64,000 bases of DNA, from the NCBI GenBank assembly GCA_014904845.1, contig MU119324.1, positions 1-64,000 of the forward strand, read 5' to 3'. The DNA is from Acephala macrosclerotiorum (Eukaryota > Ascomycota > Leotiomycetes > Helotiales > Mollisiaceae). A program made the position numbers and the translations under genes. A model generated the notes under the pieces. It did no database searches. It worked only from the letters and a program-made list of their open reading frames with translations, and was not told the DNA's origin. Of the stretch, positions 61,359 to 64,000 are shown in pieces; the first letter of the stretch is position 1, and every line of letters begins with the position of its first letter.

Positions 61359-61806
61359 GTGGGCAAGATGATTTGGGTTGGGGTCGATGGCCTTGGCTCA
61401 ACTTTCACTGCAATAGTTCCTAATCTAGAAGACGATAATTCGGGAAACAAGAGAAAGAAGATTGCGTTGAATGGTTTTTATGGCCCGGAACCACTAAGTG
61501 CTCTGTCCGCATCCACGCTTCCCCGAAGCAATATTTCAAGAAGCATAGCTACCGACTTCGTGTGGTCAGATGTTCAGCCCACAATAGATCCGAAGTTCAA
61601 AAAAAAAGAGAGAGCCCTACGAAACCACCCGTAGGAGAATCTCTCCTACACGCACAGACTGCTCAAAAGGGCAATTGGCAGGGATGGGCCCCAACTCGGA
61701 CCACCTACTAGAAAGTGGGCGCGAAAGATCTACAACAAGTATAAGACTTATGGGGATAAGATTAAAAGCACAGACTTAAAGCTCACGGACCCAAGTAAAT
61801 AGTCGG
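61359..61806 (+). pseudogene. Decayed ORF entered by a MITE-like element
   Basis: From the first ATG at 61368 (MIWVGVDGLGSTFTAIVPNL), the frame runs through GFYGPEPLSALSAS and SIATDFVWSDVQP to a TAG at 61632-61634, then continues in the same frame (LLKRAIGRDGPQLG, RKWARKIYNKYKTYG) to TAG at 61804-61806. The left end of the element at 61615 falls inside the frame. Protein-like sequence also follows the element on the right (GEVDDGAEGSKDAEVV, 62579-62697). I infer a broken small gene. No function is recognised. Confidence 0.4.
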
Positions 61807-61861
61807 AGCGTTAGCTTCAAAGTTTATTACTACGTAATGCGATCTCATCTCACTCCCACGC

Positions 61862-61955
61862 CTTCTCACAGTCTCACAGTTTCACAGTCTCATAGTCTCC
61901 CTCAATCTCCCAGCCTCTCACTACCTTCCAACTTTCTCACTACCTTCCAACTCTT
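61862..61955 (+). repeat. Pyrimidine-rich tandem repeats
   Basis: Two arrays lie side by side: four to five units of about 9 bp of the type tctcacagt (61864-61900), then two 19-bp units tctcactaccttccaactt (about 61,916-61,953). They lie inside the MITE-like element and contain no gene. Confidence 0.7.
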
Positions 61956-62004
61956 TTACAGTCCCAGCTCTCTCATAATATTTTATCTATTATAAGTTAA
62001 TAAA

Positions 62005-62110
62005 AGCCGTAAAAAGAGAGAAAAAAAGAAAAAAAGAGAAAAGAAAAGAAACTCACTTTATATAATATAAAGAAAAAAGAAAAAAGAGAAAAAAACTTAA
62101 AAAAAATTTA
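62005..62110 (+). repeat. Polypurine (GA/AAAG) low-complexity tract
   Basis: About 100 bp almost only of A and G (aaaagagagaaaaaaagaaaa type), interrupted once by a ctcactttatat word. It lies in the centre of the MITE-like element. Confidence 0.7.
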
Positions 62111-62583
62111 TTTTTCAAATCCGCAATTAAACAAGAAGCTTTTAAGTACTTATAAAGGCCCTTTGTTAAAATGTTGGTCTGGGATGCCCTAAATCACGTG
62201 AATTGGTGTGGAACACTTGGTGTTTTAAGTGTCTATGATTAAAAGGTGTCCTCTAGATCTCTGGTAGAATCAAGGACTTTTTGTATTCTTTTGCCCTCTA
62301 AAAGTGACCATTTTGACACCCTTGTCTTTCGAAATGTCGACATATGTTTATTAACGTAGTTTCAAGCCCAAGTAATGTGCTACAAGGCTTTAAAGTAGGT
62401 GTTTTCAAGCTCTATAATTAGTCTTTTAAACAATTCGATTCGAAGGGCTTAATTAAATAGTTTCAAACCTTATAACCCTTACGATCAGACTTTTTAGAGT
62501 TGTAATAGGGTTAAAAATTGGTGGCTATAGGAGATATTCTTTTACAACGTAGGAGAATCTCTCCTATAGGTGGTTTCGTAGGG

Positions 62584-62963
62584 GAAGTGGATGACGGAGC
62601 TGAGGGGTCAAAGGACGCTGAGGTTGTGAAGAAACCTGCGGGTAGAGTCCATGGTACGAACTTCGGAGAATCACTCGCAATTTCTTCACTTATTTATTGA
62701 TTATGAAAACGAGGAAGGGTACATAGCAAAGAAGCGAAGATATACTGGCTGCACGCACAAACAGGCCACAACGGGTCAGGAGAGGAGGGTCGAGGGAATG
62801 GAGAGATTGATGTACTAGGATGGTGAGAGATTCAACACATCAAAAGCGCTTAATCAAATACAGACATTCAGACTCGTTGTACATGAGTCCATGATTTCTA
62901 AGACTGAAAATGATTCCTTTTGCAATGTGTCATCGTACAGTAACGTACATATAGAACGAAGTA
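62584..62963. other. Short intergenic stretch before the esterase 3' end
   Basis: Contains the right remnant of the decayed ORF (to TGA at 62698-62700) and then about 260 bp without coding signal. Terminator sequences of the minus-strand esterase gene are expected here but none is distinct. Confidence 0.5.
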
Positions 62964-64000
62964 TCATAGAACCAGCTGAGGAGTGTGACGCGCCAACACC
63001 TTCCTGTTCGATTCAGGATATCGTTCGAGGACCTCAAAGCGTTTGGCTTCTTGAACCCAATATTCATCGCGGGACAGGCTTTCTATGCGGACTCGGCGAT
63101 CGACGTCGTAGATTGTGATCTGATCCTGAAGGTCTTTCTGAATTTTCGAATCTGGCAAATCATCTTCTTTGGTGATGAACTGGATCCATTGCTTCTGAAT
63201 GTCTTTGCTCAGAGCAATGTTGGATCTCTTCCTGGTTGCCGTGGGCTCTAAAGTTGGCTGTTGGACGGATGCCTGGGCCAGACTCTCGTCAATCTTATCC
63301 AGTGACGCACTAGACAGTGGTGGCGATTCAGGTGGCGCCAATTGGCCTGTGAGAGCTTGTTCAATACTGTCAATCTTAACAAGATCGTCGTGGAATGCAT
63401 CAAAGAGGTAAATAATCTCGACACAATGATGCGAAATGTCTTTGCTGGGCCCCGGCCAAGGATTACCAAACTTGACTTTGTATGATTGCACAGTAGTCGG
63501 ATGGAAGAACTCATCGCTGTGTTTTGTGGAAGTGAAGAATCTCCGCGCCTTGAAGAGAGGAAGGCCGAACATGACGTCTCCTACGAAGCGGAAGAGGCGG
63601 TCACGTATAGTAGGTACTGGAGTTTCTGCTGTTATTCCATACGCGGTCAGGATATCTCCTGCAGCTGATGGCGTTGGAAAAGCTTGTTCAAAGATGAATT
63701 GGGCTTGCTCAAGGGAGGTGAGCTTGTTGATTCTTTCTGCAGCAAATATGCTTGACTGAAGCACACAGCGTCAATGAATGAGCATAATATTTTGAAAAGG
63801 CCGTGGAAAATGGAAGAGAAATTTACCTCTGCATCTGTGTCTCCGAGAAGAATCTCAATAGCCTCTCCAGAAAAGCCCTTACCCTCACTTGATTCTCGAC
63901 CGCTATCAAGGCCAATCAAAACTTCGCATTCTGCATCGGTCGCGGTGAATGATGCTCCATCGATGATGACCGGGAAAGACGTCCAACCAAGCTCTTCCTG
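62964..64000 (-). CDS. Carboxylesterase (type B), 3' part, runs off the window
   Basis: Two coding pieces are visible on the minus strand: an incomplete upstream exon (63827-64000) and the last exon (62964-63755), joined by a 71-bp intron (GTAAAT...TTCAG, phase 0). The protein reads SFTATDAECEVLIGLDSGRE, then SSIFAAERINKLTSLEQAQF, DILTAYGI and DRLFRFVGDVMFGLPLF. This is the C-terminal part of the alpha/beta-hydrolase fold of carboxylesterase/lipase type B. The catalytic His is probably in KDISHHCVEIIYLFDAF, equivalent to the 'AxHxxdlpYlF' motif. The nucleophilic Ser and the acidic residue may lie outside the window. An added tail of about 130 residues with a Ser/Pro-rich stretch follows. Substrate is unknown. 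Confidence 0.8.

Larger units (their letters stand above)
61615..62583. mobile_element. MITE-like element with hairpin terminal inverted repeats
   Basis: About 969 bp, starting CCCTACGAAACCACC and ending with its reverse complement (62569-62583). Next to each end lies GTAGGAGAATCTCTCCTAC or a close variant (61631-61649 and 62549-62567), which is itself a near-perfect hairpin. So each end has an outer inverted repeat followed by an inner palindrome. No transposase is encoded. The flanking bases give no clear target duplication. The middle holds pyrimidine-rich tandem repeats (61862-61955), a purine-rich tract (about 62,005-62,110) and AT-rich DNA. Confidence 0.6.

Noticed and set aside
1..64000. 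CRISPR arrays, bacterial operons, rRNA or tRNA genes
   Set aside because: No regularly spaced repeats, Shine-Dalgarno-led operons, or recognisable rRNA or tRNA sequence were found; spliced genes and RIP show a fungal nuclear genome.

Overview
The window looks like a piece of a filamentous ascomycete (Pezizomycotina) genome. Spliced genes carry 48-71 bp introns with GTRNGT donors and mostly CTAAC/CTGAC-like branch sites. Repeats show heavy C-to-T and G-to-A decay of the RIP type. The gene families (small tyrosinase, HeLo/DUF7580-like protein, fungal kinase, carboxylesterase) are typical of that group. A placement near Leotiomycetes is an impression only.

Bases 1-37,540 are an AT-rich, gene-free compartment of nested, mutated retroelements. 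One Ty1/copia family with 228-bp LTRs is present three times: copy A (4044-10347, coding on -), copy C (about 17811-27087, coding on -, nearly erased and split by a 3.38-kb insertion) and copy B (29548-35877, coding on +, with a perfect AAAAG target duplication). B sits between inverted-repeat arms. An older 185-bp LTR-like repeat flanks copy A at a distance that fits a 5.4-kb element into which A was inserted. A 10-N gap at 15135-15144 is flanked by two copies, identical where compared, of about 1866 bp, most likely unmerged contig ends. A GC-balanced island of about 0.77 kb (23.40-24.17 kb) sits in the middle of the insertion that splits copy C.

Bases 37,541-46,034 form a transition zone. 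A host gene of balanced composition was broken first by a second copia family (38610-44052, target duplication GGCAG, internal part RIP-mutated) and also by an intact Tc1/mariner DNA transposon (44346-45875, TA duplication, 383-aa DD34E transposase). Removing the Tc1 element in thought joins the reading frame exactly.

Bases 46,035-64,000 are ordinary euchromatin. In order they hold a secreted tyrosinase (five exons), a small acidic conserved protein, a Ser/Thr-rich single-pass surface protein (four exons), a multi-span membrane protein (two exons), a divergently transcribed pair (a HeLo/DUF7580-like protein on - and a protein kinase on +), a decayed ORF entered by a MITE-like element with hairpin ends, and the 3' part of a carboxylesterase that runs off the right edge. 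The most interesting biology is the divergent HeLo-DUF7580-like/kinase pair, which resembles parts of fungal NLR-type self/non-self signalling, and the doubly interrupted host gene at the edge of the RIP compartment.
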